A stretch of 9,485 nt of DNA from an uncultured Oscillospiraceae bacterium (GCA_934515035.1 CAKSXP010000050.1:1-9485), one strand, 5' to 3'. Positions 1 through 6,436 are shown, numbered from the stretch's first letter. Numbers and translations: made by a program. Notes: generated by a model not told the origin, from the letters alone.

Positions 1-577
1 CATCGCGGAGCTTCGCGAGACCGAGCTGCCAAAGCTTCAGGAAAAGGCGCGCCAGAGCGGCCTTCCCGAGGATGCACAGGCGGCAAACGACTATGCCAAT
101 ATGCTCGGCCGGTTTGAAAAGCGCCTGCACGACCTTGAGCTCACAAGGATGATCTCCGTTCAGATGTCCCCGCAGATCCGTCTCATCCAGAACAACGACA
201 GCCTCATGGCCGAAAAGATACAGACCTCCATCGTCAACACGATCCCTCTCTGGAAATCCCAGATGGTGCTTGCGCTGTCCATGCAGCATTCTCAGCAGGC
301 AATGGAGGCTCAGCGCGAGGTCTCCAACGTGACAAACGAGCTCCTGCGCAAGAACGCGGAAGCGCTCAAGATGAACAGCATCGAGGTCGCGCGCGAGTCC
401 GAACGCGGCGTTGTCGATATCGAAACGCTGACCGAGACCAACCAGAAGCTCATCGAGACGCTCGACGAGGTCCGCCAGATCCAGGAGGAAGGACGCACCA
501 AGCGCGCCGACGCCGAGGTCGAGCTTGGCCGAATAGAGGGCGAGCTGAAGCAGAAGCTGCTTGAGATGCGTGGCTGA
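1..577 (+). CDS. telA: TelA/KlaA family toxic anion resistance protein, C-terminal part
   Basis: This is the 3' part of a gene that begins before the window. The frame is open from base 2, giving 191 residues, roughly the C-terminal half of a family usually near 370-400 residues. The strongly conserved family stretch is visible: RLHDLELTRMISVQMSPQIR followed by LIQNNDSLMAEKIQ and NTIPLWKSQ. The rest is long charged helices with coiled-coil character, as expected of this soluble helical family. TelA/KlaA was named for tellurite resistance. In Firmicutes its homologues are widespread and tied more generally to envelope stress and antimicrobial tolerance; the biochemical activity is not settled. 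It is followed 29 bases later by a LemA-like gene and then a TPM gene, all on the same strand, so co-transcription is likely. The ATG at 101 is internal, not a start, because the homology continues upstream of it. Family assignment is confident; physiological role is not. Confidence 0.93.
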   Translation, partial: IAELRETELPKLQEKARQSGLPEDAQAANDYANMLGRFEKRLHDLELTRMISVQMSPQIRLIQNNDSLMAEKIQTSIVNTIPLWKSQMVLALSMQHSQQAMEAQREVSNVTNELLRKNAEALKMNSIEVARESERGVVDIETLTETNQKLIETLDEVRQIQEEGRTKRADAEVELGRIEGELKQKLLEMRG

Positions 578-606
578 CACATTTTCCCAAAACAAGGTAA
601 TGCACA

Positions 607-1167
607 ATGAATATTTTTTCCAAACGTCCCGTCGCCATACTGACGGCCGCCGTCGTGATCGCGGGTTCAACGCTTTTCGGCGTTCACCGCTCGCTCAGTC
701 CGGTGGTAAAAAGCACCGCCAACAGCTTTTATGACGGCGTCTATTCGGCAAGCGAGGGCTATACAGCAAAGAGCATTTATTCCCAGCTCGACGCCATGAC
801 AGACGCATCCCTCGGGCTCGTAACAAAATGCGGCGCGCTTTTTCCCGATGAGAGCGACGCTCTGCGCACAGCGCGCGGCGATCTGCTCGACGCAATGGAT
901 TCTCGCGATGTCTCCGACATGTACGACACCTTCAAGACTCTCTCGGACAGTTACAGCGGACTGCGCGACGCCATTTCCGGCACCGCGCTCGAGACTGACG
1001 ACGCAGTCGCGGATTATATGTCCACCTTCACCGGCGCACAGTCTGTCATTGCCGCCTCCGGCTACAATTCCGCCGTCCGCACTCTTGAAAGCGAGACTCT
1101 GGATGTGTTTCCCGCAAACGTGTTCAGCGAGCTGCTCGGTATAAACGCTCCGGAACTTTTTGAATGA
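607..1167 (+). CDS. Small membrane-anchored LemA-like protein
   Basis: A 186-residue protein. Residues about 8-26 form a hydrophobic N-terminal helix without an obvious signal-peptidase site, so it is probably a membrane anchor with the rest outside the cell. The remainder is predicted helical. The C-terminal end (about 148-186) matches the LemA signature: YN at 153-154, V157, FP at 168-169, N171, then a short hydrophobic stretch and a terminal LFE, as in the YN..V....FP.N pattern of LemA. The middle also has the LemA-like sequence QLDAMTDASLGLV (60-72), but the usual RRxDLIPNLV motif is degenerate, so this is a divergent member and automatic annotation may call it hypothetical. It has one cysteine (C75). 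The start is supported by an AAGGT ribosome-binding site 8 bases upstream. The gene lies between telA and a TPM-domain gene; LemA and TPM genes commonly neighbour each other. Molecular function of LemA proteins is poorly known. Confidence 0.75.
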   Translation: MNIFSKRPVAILTAAVVIAGSTLFGVHRSLSPVVKSTANSFYDGVYSASEGYTAKSIYSQLDAMTDASLGLVTKCGALFPDESDALRTARGDLLDAMDSRDVSDMYDTFKTLSDSYSGLRDAISGTALETDDAVADYMSTFTGAQSVIAASGYNSAVRTLESETLDVFPANVFSELLGINAPELFE

Positions 1168-1185
1168 TCAGGGTGAAATAAAACA

Positions 1186-2148
1186 ATGAAAAAAACTATT
1201 GCGGCTTTCCTTTCAATAATGATGGCTGCGCTGCTCCTGTGTGCTCCGGTTTTCGCCTTTGTTGAACAGGGCGAGGATATCTATGTTACGGACGCCGCCG
1301 GAGTTCTCTCCGACGCGACGGAGAAGATGGTCGTTGAGACAAACGAAAAACTCATGTCCGAATGTCACGGCGCACAGATCGCCGTCGTTTTCGTCAAATA
1401 CCTCGACGGTTACAGCTCCGACGAATATGCAAACCAGCTCTTCAACGACTGGGGAGTCGGCGACAGCGGCGAAAACAACGGTATGCTCCTTCTCGCCGCG
1501 ACGGGCGAGGGCAAGGGATGGCTTGCCACCGGCTCCGGAATAAACGGCAGCTTTACCGATTCGGTCGCGGGCGAATATCTGGACGATTATTTCTGGGACA
1601 ACTTTGACCGCGGCAATTACGACACGGCTGTTGAAGAGCTTGTCAGCAAGCTTTACGAGTGGTATAAGGGGTATTACGGGGTTTCTTCCGACACCGCCGC
1701 ATCCGCCCAGACTCCCTCCGGCGTTTACAAGCCATATGTCACTCAGCCCTCGCCGGGCCACAGAGGTTTTTCCGGCATTATCGCGGCGATCGTTATCATC
1801 GCGCTGATACTTGCGATCTCCGCGTCCTTCCGCCGCGGACGCAGATATTACCGCAGCTACAGAAGCGGCGCGGTTTTCCCGTTCTTCTTTGGCGGCAGAC
1901 GCCGCTGGGGACCTCCCGTCAATCCCCCGAGGCCCCATAATCCTCCTCCGCATAATCCCCCGCACAATCCTCCTCCGGGAGGGCATTCGCGCGGACACAG
2001 CAGCTTCGGCGGCGGTTTCGGCGGCGGACGCTCCGGCGGAGGCGGAGCCGGACGCGGCGGCTTTGGCGGCGGTCATTCCGGCGGCGGTCATTCCGGCGGC
2101 GGTTTCGGCGGCGGACACTCCGGTGGCGGAGGAGCCGGACGCAGATAA
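1186..2148 (+). CDS. TPM-domain protein (YgcG-like), secreted and membrane-anchored, Gly-rich tail
   Basis: A 320-residue protein. Residues 1-24 are a signal peptide (Lys-Lys start, hydrophobic core, cleavage likely after VFA). Residues about 30-160 are a TPM domain: VTDAAGVLS (34-42), hydrophobic IAVVFVKYLDG (65-75), FNDWGVGDSGENNGMLLL (86-103) and GWLATGSGI (111-119) are the family hallmarks. A transmembrane helix follows at about 197-213, then a basic stretch. Next comes a Pro/His/Asn segment with four NPP motifs (246-264), then a Gly-rich tail (265-320) dominated by GGG, GGHSG and GAGR units. The TPM domain should therefore be extracytoplasmic and the Gly-rich tail cytoplasmic. TPM proteins (E. 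coli YgcG, plant TLP18.3) have been linked to phosphatase activity or membrane-protein upkeep, but the bacterial role is unclear. It lies 18 bases after the LemA-like gene with a modest AGGGTGA ribosome-binding site 9 bases before the ATG, so it is probably the last gene of the telA operon. Confidence 0.9.
   Translation: MKKTIAAFLSIMMAALLLCAPVFAFVEQGEDIYVTDAAGVLSDATEKMVVETNEKLMSECHGAQIAVVFVKYLDGYSSDEYANQLFNDWGVGDSGENNGMLLLAATGEGKGWLATGSGINGSFTDSVAGEYLDDYFWDNFDRGNYDTAVEELVSKLYEWYKGYYGVSSDTAASAQTPSGVYKPYVTQPSPGHRGFSGIIAAIVIIALILAISASFRRGRRYYRSYRSGAVFPFFFGGRRRWGPPVNPPRPHNPPPHNPPHNPPPGGHSRGHSSFGGGFGGGRSGGGGAGRGGFGGGHSGGGHSGGGFGGGHSGGGGAGRR
2008..2142 (+). repeat. Low-complexity GGC-rich coding repeat in the TPM gene tail
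   Basis: This in-frame repetitive DNA encodes the Gly-rich tail. A 16-residue block, GGGFGGGRSGGGGAGR (275-290, bases 2008-2055), recurs as GGGFGGGHSGGGGAGR (304-319, bases 2095-2142), differing only by Arg to His. Between them sit two exact tandem copies of a 15-base unit (2065-2079 and 2080-2094), each encoding five residues of Gly/His/Ser. Such tracts expand and contract easily by slippage, so tail length probably varies between strains. Confidence 0.85.
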
Positions 2149-2202
2149 ACTTCATAATCAATTAAGCAGGCGTTAGCCAGACTTCCGCCTGCCCCAGTTA
2201 GT

Positions 2203-2230
2203 ATAAGGCAAGGAAAATTCCTTGCCTTAT
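2203..2230 (+). terminator. Intrinsic terminator after the telA/LemA-like/TPM operon
   Basis: Perfect inverted repeat: 13 bases at 2203-2215 pair with 2218-2230, with AA at the centre (a real loop would be about four bases). It lies 55 bases after the TPM stop codon. The tract after the stem (TCCTTATATT) is only moderately T-rich, but the A-rich and T-rich stem ends fit a terminator that could work in either direction. A weaker hairpin, with a 7-bp stem and 13-base loop, precedes it at 2166-2192. Confidence 0.7.
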
Positions 2231-2250
2231 TCCTTATATTAGGTTATTAT
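2222..2250 (+). promoter_or_regulatory. Possible sigma-A promoter for the oxidoreductase/MATE unit
   Basis: TTGCCT (2222-2227) and TATTAT (2245-2250) are separated by 17 bases and match the -35 and -10 consensus at 4/6 and 5/6. The -35 box would lie in the right arm of the preceding terminator. If used, it gives a leader of roughly 160 bases before the start at 2416. Both matches are short, so this is only a candidate. Confidence 0.35.
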
Positions 2251-2415
2251 TGATGTATACATACCCTGTCTGGATCGGCGTTACAGAGTATGACCCCCGC
2301 GCTCATCGCAGCGGGCCGCGTTTTCTTCCGCACAGCCATCAGATGAACCGGGTCCTGTAAGCCTGCCGATGAATGTTCCCTGCATATACCATGTGATCTG
2401 AAAGGAGAATCCCCT
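2251..2415 (+). other. Untranslated leader or spacer before the oxidoreductase gene
   Basis: This is the longer part of the 267-base gap between the TPM and oxidoreductase genes. It holds one weak hairpin (CCCGC at 2296-2300 with GCGGG at 2311-2315, loop of 10) and an 18-codon open frame from ATG at 2290 that lacks a ribosome-binding site. I recognise no riboswitch or T-box: the conserved T-box sequence is absent, and there is no terminator stem with a T-run before the gene. The segment ends in a good ribosome-binding site, GGAG at 2404-2407, 8 bases before the ATG. Confidence 0.4.
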
Positions 2416-4431
2416 ATGAGAAAGAAGTACAGCCACCTTCTCTCCCCGGTCCGCGTTGGCAACACGATCGTCAAAAACCGTATGGCCTATCCAAACGCCT
2501 CTCCTCATTTTTTCCAGGGTCCGGAGACTTATCCCGCCGAAGGCTACCGCAGCTTTCAGGCAAGACTCGCCCGCAACGGCGCGGCGATCATCTCTCTGGC
2601 AGAGTGGGACGATTATCCCGGACAGCGCACCGCCGGAATGGACGACGCCCAGCACATGCAGGCCTTTGACCTTTCCGACCCCAGCGTTGAAAACTATATC
2701 TCCCAGCTCGCCGACGAAGTTCATTTCTACGGCTCCAAGATCCTTGTCTGCACAAAGCCCGTATTCCCCGAGGGCTACAGCCTTCGCGGAGGAATAGTGT
2801 TCAGCATGAACACGGGACCCGCGCACACGGAGCAGCTCCCGCGCGAGCGCATACCCGAGGTCATCGAGAGCTTCATCGACCACCTCCGCATGTACAAGCG
2901 CTGCGGCTATGACGGTCTCACGCTGCGTCTCGACTCCGATATGCAGCCGGCCGAGCAGGAACGCGATGACGATTACGGCGGACATACGGTCCCCGAGCGT
3001 ATGCGCTTTTATATCGAGACGATGAAGCGCGTCAAGGAGGTCTTCGGAAAGGGCTTCATAATCGAGGTCTGCTTCGCCGGAGAACAGCCGCACGGATATA
3101 GCGGCGACATGGCAAACGGCTATACTCTCGAGGACGCCGTCGCTTTCGCCAAGGCTATCGACGGATATGCCGACATCCTTCAGATCCGCGAAAAGGACAT
3201 TGCCCGTGCGCATCCGATCAGCTACAACTTCACAAAGGGCGACCATCCGGCCATCGGATACTGCGAGGCCATGAAAAAGGCCGGCGTCAAGGCTCTGCTG
3301 GCTCCCAACGGCGGCTTCCAGGATCCCGAGGAGCTCGACCGCTACATCGCCGAGGGCAAATGCGACATGTTCTATATGGCGCGCGCTTTTATATGCGACT
3401 TTGATTACGTCAGAAAGATCGAGGACGGCCGTGGTCAGGACATCCGACCCTGCCTGTGGTGCAACAAGTGCCACGGCATCAAGCGCGAGGTCGATCCCTC
3501 CGAGTGGCTTTCCGTCTGCTCCGTCAATCCGCTGGTCGGTCTTGACTACAAGCTCTCCCGCATGGTTGATTACAAGACGCCGCGCAGACGTGTTGCCGTC
3601 ATCGGCGGCGGTGTCGCCGGAATGCAGGCCGCGCTGACGGCCGCCGGGCGCGGACACGGCGTTACCCTTTTTGAAAAGACCGATAAACTCGGCGGACAGC
3701 TCTTCCACGGCGACTACTTTGCCTTCAAATGGTCCATCGCTGACTATAAAAACTGGCTCATCCGCCAGATCGAAAACTCCGCCGTCAAGGTCGTCCTGAA
3801 CACGGAGCCCACTCCCGAATACATCGCAGGTCTTGGATTTGACGCAGTGATCGCCGCGACCGGCGCCGTTCCCTCCCTCCCCTCCAGCATCGAGGGGCTG
3901 CGCGGCGAGGACGGAAGCGCTCTCTATCCCACCTGCATCGACATAATCGGCCGCGAGGCCGAGCTGGGCCATAAGGTCATTATCGTCGGCGGCTCCGAGA
4001 CCGGGACCGAGACCGCCATGTATCTGGCGGACAACGGACACGACGTCACAGTCCTGACGCGCCAGTGCGAGCTTGCGCACGACGCTTCCCATCTGCACTA
4101 TATCACGATGAGCTATGTCAAGGCGGAAAACCCCGACGGCAGCGGACGTCTCGCCTGCGCGTGGGAGGCCTATGACAACATCCACGAAATACTCAACGTG
4201 ACAACAAAGTCCGTAAAGGACAACACCGTCACCTATATCGACGCGGACGGTGCCGAGCACACGATCTCCGGCGACAGCGTCGTCATCTGCGGCGGCATGA
4301 AGCCCTGCATTGACGAGGCCCTGTCATACGCCGAAAGCGCTGCCCGTTTCTATGCCGCCGGTGACTGCAACGGCGCAGGAAATATTCAGAAATGCACCCG
4401 TGATGCATTCGGAAAGGCAATGATGATCTGA
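2416..4431 (+). CDS. FMN/FAD/[4Fe-4S] oxidoreductase, 2,4-dienoyl-CoA reductase / trimethylamine dehydrogenase type
   Basis: A 671-residue, cytoplasmic, three-part enzyme of the usual length for this family. Residues 1 to about 340 form an Old-Yellow-Enzyme-like TIM barrel (LLSPVRVGNTIVKNRM at the N-terminus; DDDYGG at 184-189 followed by RMRF). Then come the cluster cysteines C346, C349, C352 and C368; the C-x2-C-x2-C spacing resembles trimethylamine dehydrogenase, with a longer gap to the fourth Cys. A dinucleotide-binding fold starts with VIGGGVAG (395-402), and the second begins with IIVGGSETGTE (522-532). A C-terminal FAD-binding motif includes G649-D650. Electrons should pass from NAD(P)H via FAD and the cluster to FMN, or in reverse. 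Family members reduce dienoyl-CoAs, enoates or bile-acid intermediates, or demethylate amines; the substrate here cannot be read. The barrel lacks the usual HGAHGY segment: at the expected place (Y165 onward) the sequence is YDGLTLRLDSDMQPAEQERD. The stop codon overlaps the next gene's start, so it is coupled to a MATE exporter. Confidence 0.9.
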   Translation: MRKKYSHLLSPVRVGNTIVKNRMAYPNASPHFFQGPETYPAEGYRSFQARLARNGAAIISLAEWDDYPGQRTAGMDDAQHMQAFDLSDPSVENYISQLADEVHFYGSKILVCTKPVFPEGYSLRGGIVFSMNTGPAHTEQLPRERIPEVIESFIDHLRMYKRCGYDGLTLRLDSDMQPAEQERDDDYGGHTVPERMRFYIETMKRVKEVFGKGFIIEVCFAGEQPHGYSGDMANGYTLEDAVAFAKAIDGYADILQIREKDIARAHPISYNFTKGDHPAIGYCEAMKKAGVKALLAPNGGFQDPEELDRYIAEGKCDMFYMARAFICDFDYVRKIEDGRGQDIRPCLWCNKCHGIKREVDPSEWLSVCSVNPLVGLDYKLSRMVDYKTPRRRVAVIGGGVAGMQAALTAAGRGHGVTLFEKTDKLGGQLFHGDYFAFKWSIADYKNWLIRQIENSAVKVVLNTEPTPEYIAGLGFDAVIAATGAVPSLPSSIEGLRGEDGSALYPTCIDIIGREAELGHKVIIVGGSETGTETAMYLADNGHDVTVLTRQCELAHDASHLHYITMSYVKAENPDGSGRLACAWEAYDNIHEILNVTTKSVKDNTVTYIDADGAEHTISGDSVVICGGMKPCIDEALSYAESAARFYAAGDCNGAGNIQKCTRDAFGKAMMI

Positions 4432-5792
4432 TGCACAACGAAGAACGCCTCGGAACACAGAAGCTGCCAAGCCTTCTGTGTTCCCTGGCGATTCCCTCTA
4501 TCATAGCACAGCTGGTAAATCTGCTTTATAACATCGTTGACAGGATGTACATAGGCCATATGGCCGGTTCCGGCGGCCTTGCGCTGACGGGACTCGGCCT
4601 GTGCAGCCCCATCATCCTTGTCATATCCGCGTTCGCCGCCTTTGCCGGACAGGGCGGAGCGCCGCTCGCCGCGATCGAGATGGGCCGCGGCAACAAAAAG
4701 GCGGCCGAAAAGATACTCGGAAACGCCATAGTCATGATACTTTTCTGCTCCGTCGCCCTGACAGTGCTGTTCATGATCTTCAAAACTCCGCTTCTGTATC
4801 TCTTCGGCGCAAGCAGCGACACCATCGAATATGCAAACTCCTATATCACGATCTATCTCTTCGGCACGGTATTCGTACAGATCGCGCTCGGTCTGAATCC
4901 CTATATATCATGTCAGGGGCAGGCCAAAACGGCCATGCTCTCCACACTGATAGGCGCAGTCGCCAACACGATACTCGACCCCATCTTTATCTTCGTTTTC
5001 GACATGGGCGTCAAGGGCGCGGCTCTCGCGACCGTCATCTCTCAGTTTTTCAGTGCCGTCTGGGTCGCGTCGTTTCTGCTGTCAAAGAGGAGCACATTCG
5101 CCCTCTCCGCCGAGATACTGCGTCCGCGCCTTCCCGTCATAGGCAAGATAGCGGCGCTCGGCGTCTCTCCGTTTATCATGCAGTCCACCGAGAGCATCAT
5201 CCAGGTGGTCTTTCTCAGCGGACTTCAGAATTACGGCAGCGACCTGTACGTCGGCTCGATGACGATACTGCAAAGCATAATGCAGCTGGCGACAACGCCT
5301 GTCATGGGCTTTAACCAGGGGGTGCAGCCGGTCATCAGCTACAATTACGGAGCCGGTAATTATGGCAGAGTGCGCAAATGCTTCCGCGCATCTCTCGTTA
5401 TTTCGATGGGCTATACCAGCCTGTTCTGCCTGTCCGCCGTACTATTTCCCGGCATATTCGCCGGACTGTTCACCGACAGCGCCGATCTTGTCGGCATCGT
5501 AAAGAGCGTTCTGCCGGTCTATATCGGCGGTGTATGGATGTTTGGACTGCAAATGGCCGTTCAGAACACCATCGTCGGACTCGGTCAGGCAAAGACTTCC
5601 GTTTTTCTTGCCTGCCTGAGAAAAATAATCCTGCTCACGCCTCTGGCGCTCATCCTGCCGCGTTTCTTCGGCGTTATGGGTATCTACTGGGCCGAGCCCG
5701 TCAGCGACATCACAAGCGCTTCGATCGCCGGTATTCTGTATATTATCCTGAGTCGCAGACTGCTCACAAAAGATCAGGCGTCCAGCGTATAA
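4431..5792 (+). CDS. MATE family efflux transporter
   Basis: A 453-residue integral membrane protein, the typical length for a 12-helix MATE transporter, with hydrophobic segments throughout. Family hallmarks in order: LAIPSIIAQLVNLLYNIVDR (19-38), the YIG that follows, the helix with LGLNPYISCQGQ (153-164), NTILDPIFIFVFDMGVKGAA (179-198), and GFNQGVQPVISYNYGAGN (293-310), the second-half signature. MATE proteins export cationic drugs, dyes or metabolites in exchange for Na+ or H+; this looks closest to the MepA/NorM-like clade of Firmicutes, but substrate and coupling ion cannot be told. The start ATG overlaps the oxidoreductase stop (ATGA). An AAGG about 13 bases upstream is a poor ribosome-binding site, so translation probably depends on coupling. 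The pairing suggests that the transporter exports a substrate or product of the upstream enzyme, which is an inference. A strong terminator follows. Confidence 0.95.
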   Translation: MHNEERLGTQKLPSLLCSLAIPSIIAQLVNLLYNIVDRMYIGHMAGSGGLALTGLGLCSPIILVISAFAAFAGQGGAPLAAIEMGRGNKKAAEKILGNAIVMILFCSVALTVLFMIFKTPLLYLFGASSDTIEYANSYITIYLFGTVFVQIALGLNPYISCQGQAKTAMLSTLIGAVANTILDPIFIFVFDMGVKGAALATVISQFFSAVWVASFLLSKRSTFALSAEILRPRLPVIGKIAALGVSPFIMQSTESIIQVVFLSGLQNYGSDLYVGSMTILQSIMQLATTPVMGFNQGVQPVISYNYGAGNYGRVRKCFRASLVISMGYTSLFCLSAVLFPGIFAGLFTDSADLVGIVKSVLPVYIGGVWMFGLQMAVQNTIVGLGQAKTSVFLACLRKIILLTPLALILPRFFGVMGIYWAEPVSDITSASIAGILYIILSRRLLTKDQASSV

Positions 5793-5806
5793 ATATAGCT
5801 GTCACA

Positions 5807-5855
5807 ACAAAAGAGTGGAGCGCCGGGACTATGCCCCGGTGCGCCACTCTTTTGT
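5807..5855 (+). terminator. Intrinsic terminator after the MATE gene
   Basis: A 21-bp stem pairs 5807-5827 with 5835-5855 around a 7-base loop, with one A-G mismatch and one G-U pair. The core is GC-rich (CCGGG/CCCGG at the tip) and the base is A-rich on the left and T-rich on the right. It begins 15 bases after the MATE stop codon and cleanly separates that unit from the Rrf2 promoter. Confidence 0.88.
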
Positions 5856-5885
5856 CATTGTCAAAAAATGCTTCAAACATCCCTG

Positions 5886-5915
5886 TTGAATTTCCTATTA
5901 ATCACGTGGTATAAT
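5886..5915 (+). promoter_or_regulatory. Sigma-A promoter of the Rrf2 regulator gene
   Basis: TTGAAT (5886-5891) and a perfect TATAAT (5910-5915) are spaced by 18 bases, in an AT-rich stretch just after the upstream terminator. The start point would fall near 5922, leaving a leader of about 20 bases with AGGAGG (5929-5934) before the ATG. A 6-base inverted repeat, TTAATC (5898-5903) with GATTAA (5922-5927), brackets the -10 box. It could be part of an autoregulatory operator, as many Rrf2 proteins control themselves, but it does not match a known Rrf2 site that I can recognise. Confidence 0.75.
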
Positions 5916-5941
5916 TGGTTTGATTAACAGGAGGGAATGCT

Positions 5942-6373
5942 ATGATCATATCTACAAAAGGAAGATATGCGCTGCGCGTGATGATCGATCTGGCAGAGCA
6001 TCAGGCTGACGGTTATATTCCTTTGAAGGAAATCGCGGCACGGCAGGAGATATCCGAAAAATATCTGGAGACCATCCTGAAAGCTCTTGTGCGGGAGCGT
6101 TTCCTTATCGGCCTTCGCGGAAAAGGCGGAGGGTACAGGCTCAGCAGGCCGCCGGAGCAATACACCGTTGGCAGCATTATACGGCTGACCGAGGGTGAGC
6201 TGGCCCCCGTTTCATGTCTGGAAAGCCGGGCAGCTCCGTGCCCTCGTGCGTCGGTATGCCGCACTCTGCCGATGTGGAAGGAATTCGACAAGGTCGTTAA
6301 TAACTTTTTTGACAGCTACACTATCGCCGATCTGATGCAGACATCTCTGGACGGAAATGATTTTGTCATTTGA
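5942..6373 (+). CDS. Rrf2 family transcriptional regulator, probably Fe-S binding (IscR-like)
   Basis: A 143-residue DNA-binding protein of typical Rrf2 length. The N-terminus ISTKGRYALRVMIDLAEH (3-20) is the family signature. The winged helix-turn-helix covers about 27-69, with the recognition helix near ISEKYLETILKALVRERFL (37-55) and the wing GLRGKGGGYRLSRP (57-70). Three cysteines, C92, C100 and C106, form C-x7-C-x5-C, close to the C-x5-C-x5-C cluster ligands of IscR and starting at the same residue number. It therefore probably carries an Fe-S cluster and senses iron-sulfur status, oxidants or nitric oxide. No iscS, iscU or suf gene is adjacent, so this is not the common isc operon layout. 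It has its own promoter, a strong AGGAGG site 6-7 bases before the ATG, and a terminator right after, so it is a single-gene unit. Its targets are unknown; the neighbouring Fe-S oxidoreductase is one candidate. Confidence 0.92.
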   Translation: MIISTKGRYALRVMIDLAEHQADGYIPLKEIAARQEISEKYLETILKALVRERFLIGLRGKGGGYRLSRPPEQYTVGSIIRLTEGELAPVSCLESRAAPCPRASVCRTLPMWKEFDKVVNNFFDSYTIADLMQTSLDGNDFVI

Positions 6374-6402
6374 TCTGTCCGGCCTGCACCGATACACGAT
6401 AA

Positions 6403-6436
6403 AAAAAAGAACCTGACCATGGTCAGGTTCTTTTTT
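6403..6436. terminator. Bidirectional terminator between the Rrf2 gene and the thiolase cluster
   Basis: A perfect 34-base palindrome centred between 6419 and 6420. The core GAACCTGACC (6409-6418) pairs with GGTCAGGTTC (6421-6430), flanked by six As on the left and six Ts on the right. It gives a stem plus U-tract on either strand. It starts 30 bases after the Rrf2 stop codon and lies 31 bases beyond the thiolase stop codon on the other strand, so one element serves both convergent genes. Confidence 0.93.

Noticed and set aside
1213..2118. 301-codon open frame on the minus strand opposite the TPM gene
   Set aside because: Ala/Arg-rich translation of the reverse of GGC repeats; the plus-strand gene has signal peptide, TPM domain and membrane helix.
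2008..2142. Repeats in the TPM tail as a CRISPR or VNTR array outside genes
   Set aside because: Units are in frame, encode Gly/His/Ser, and have no unique spacers; this is coding low complexity.
2296..2325. CCCGC/GCGGG hairpin followed by CCGCGTTTT, possible leader terminator or T-box
   Set aside because: Only five pairs with a 10-base loop, no proper T-run straight after the stem, and no T-box conserved sequence.
2290..2346. 18-codon possible leader peptide before the oxidoreductase
   Set aside because: No ribosome-binding site before its ATG and no run of regulatory codons or attenuator hairpin after it.
2281..4260. 659-codon open frame on the minus strand across the oxidoreductase gene
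   Set aside because: The plus-strand frame encodes clear Fe-S, FAD and NAD motifs. The antisense frame is open because the sense codons seldom give reverse stops; it has no recognisable motifs and no ribosome-binding site.
4601..5314. 237-codon frame inside the MATE gene
   Set aside because: Arg/His-rich out-of-frame reading of a clear membrane transporter; no hydrophobic segments or motifs.
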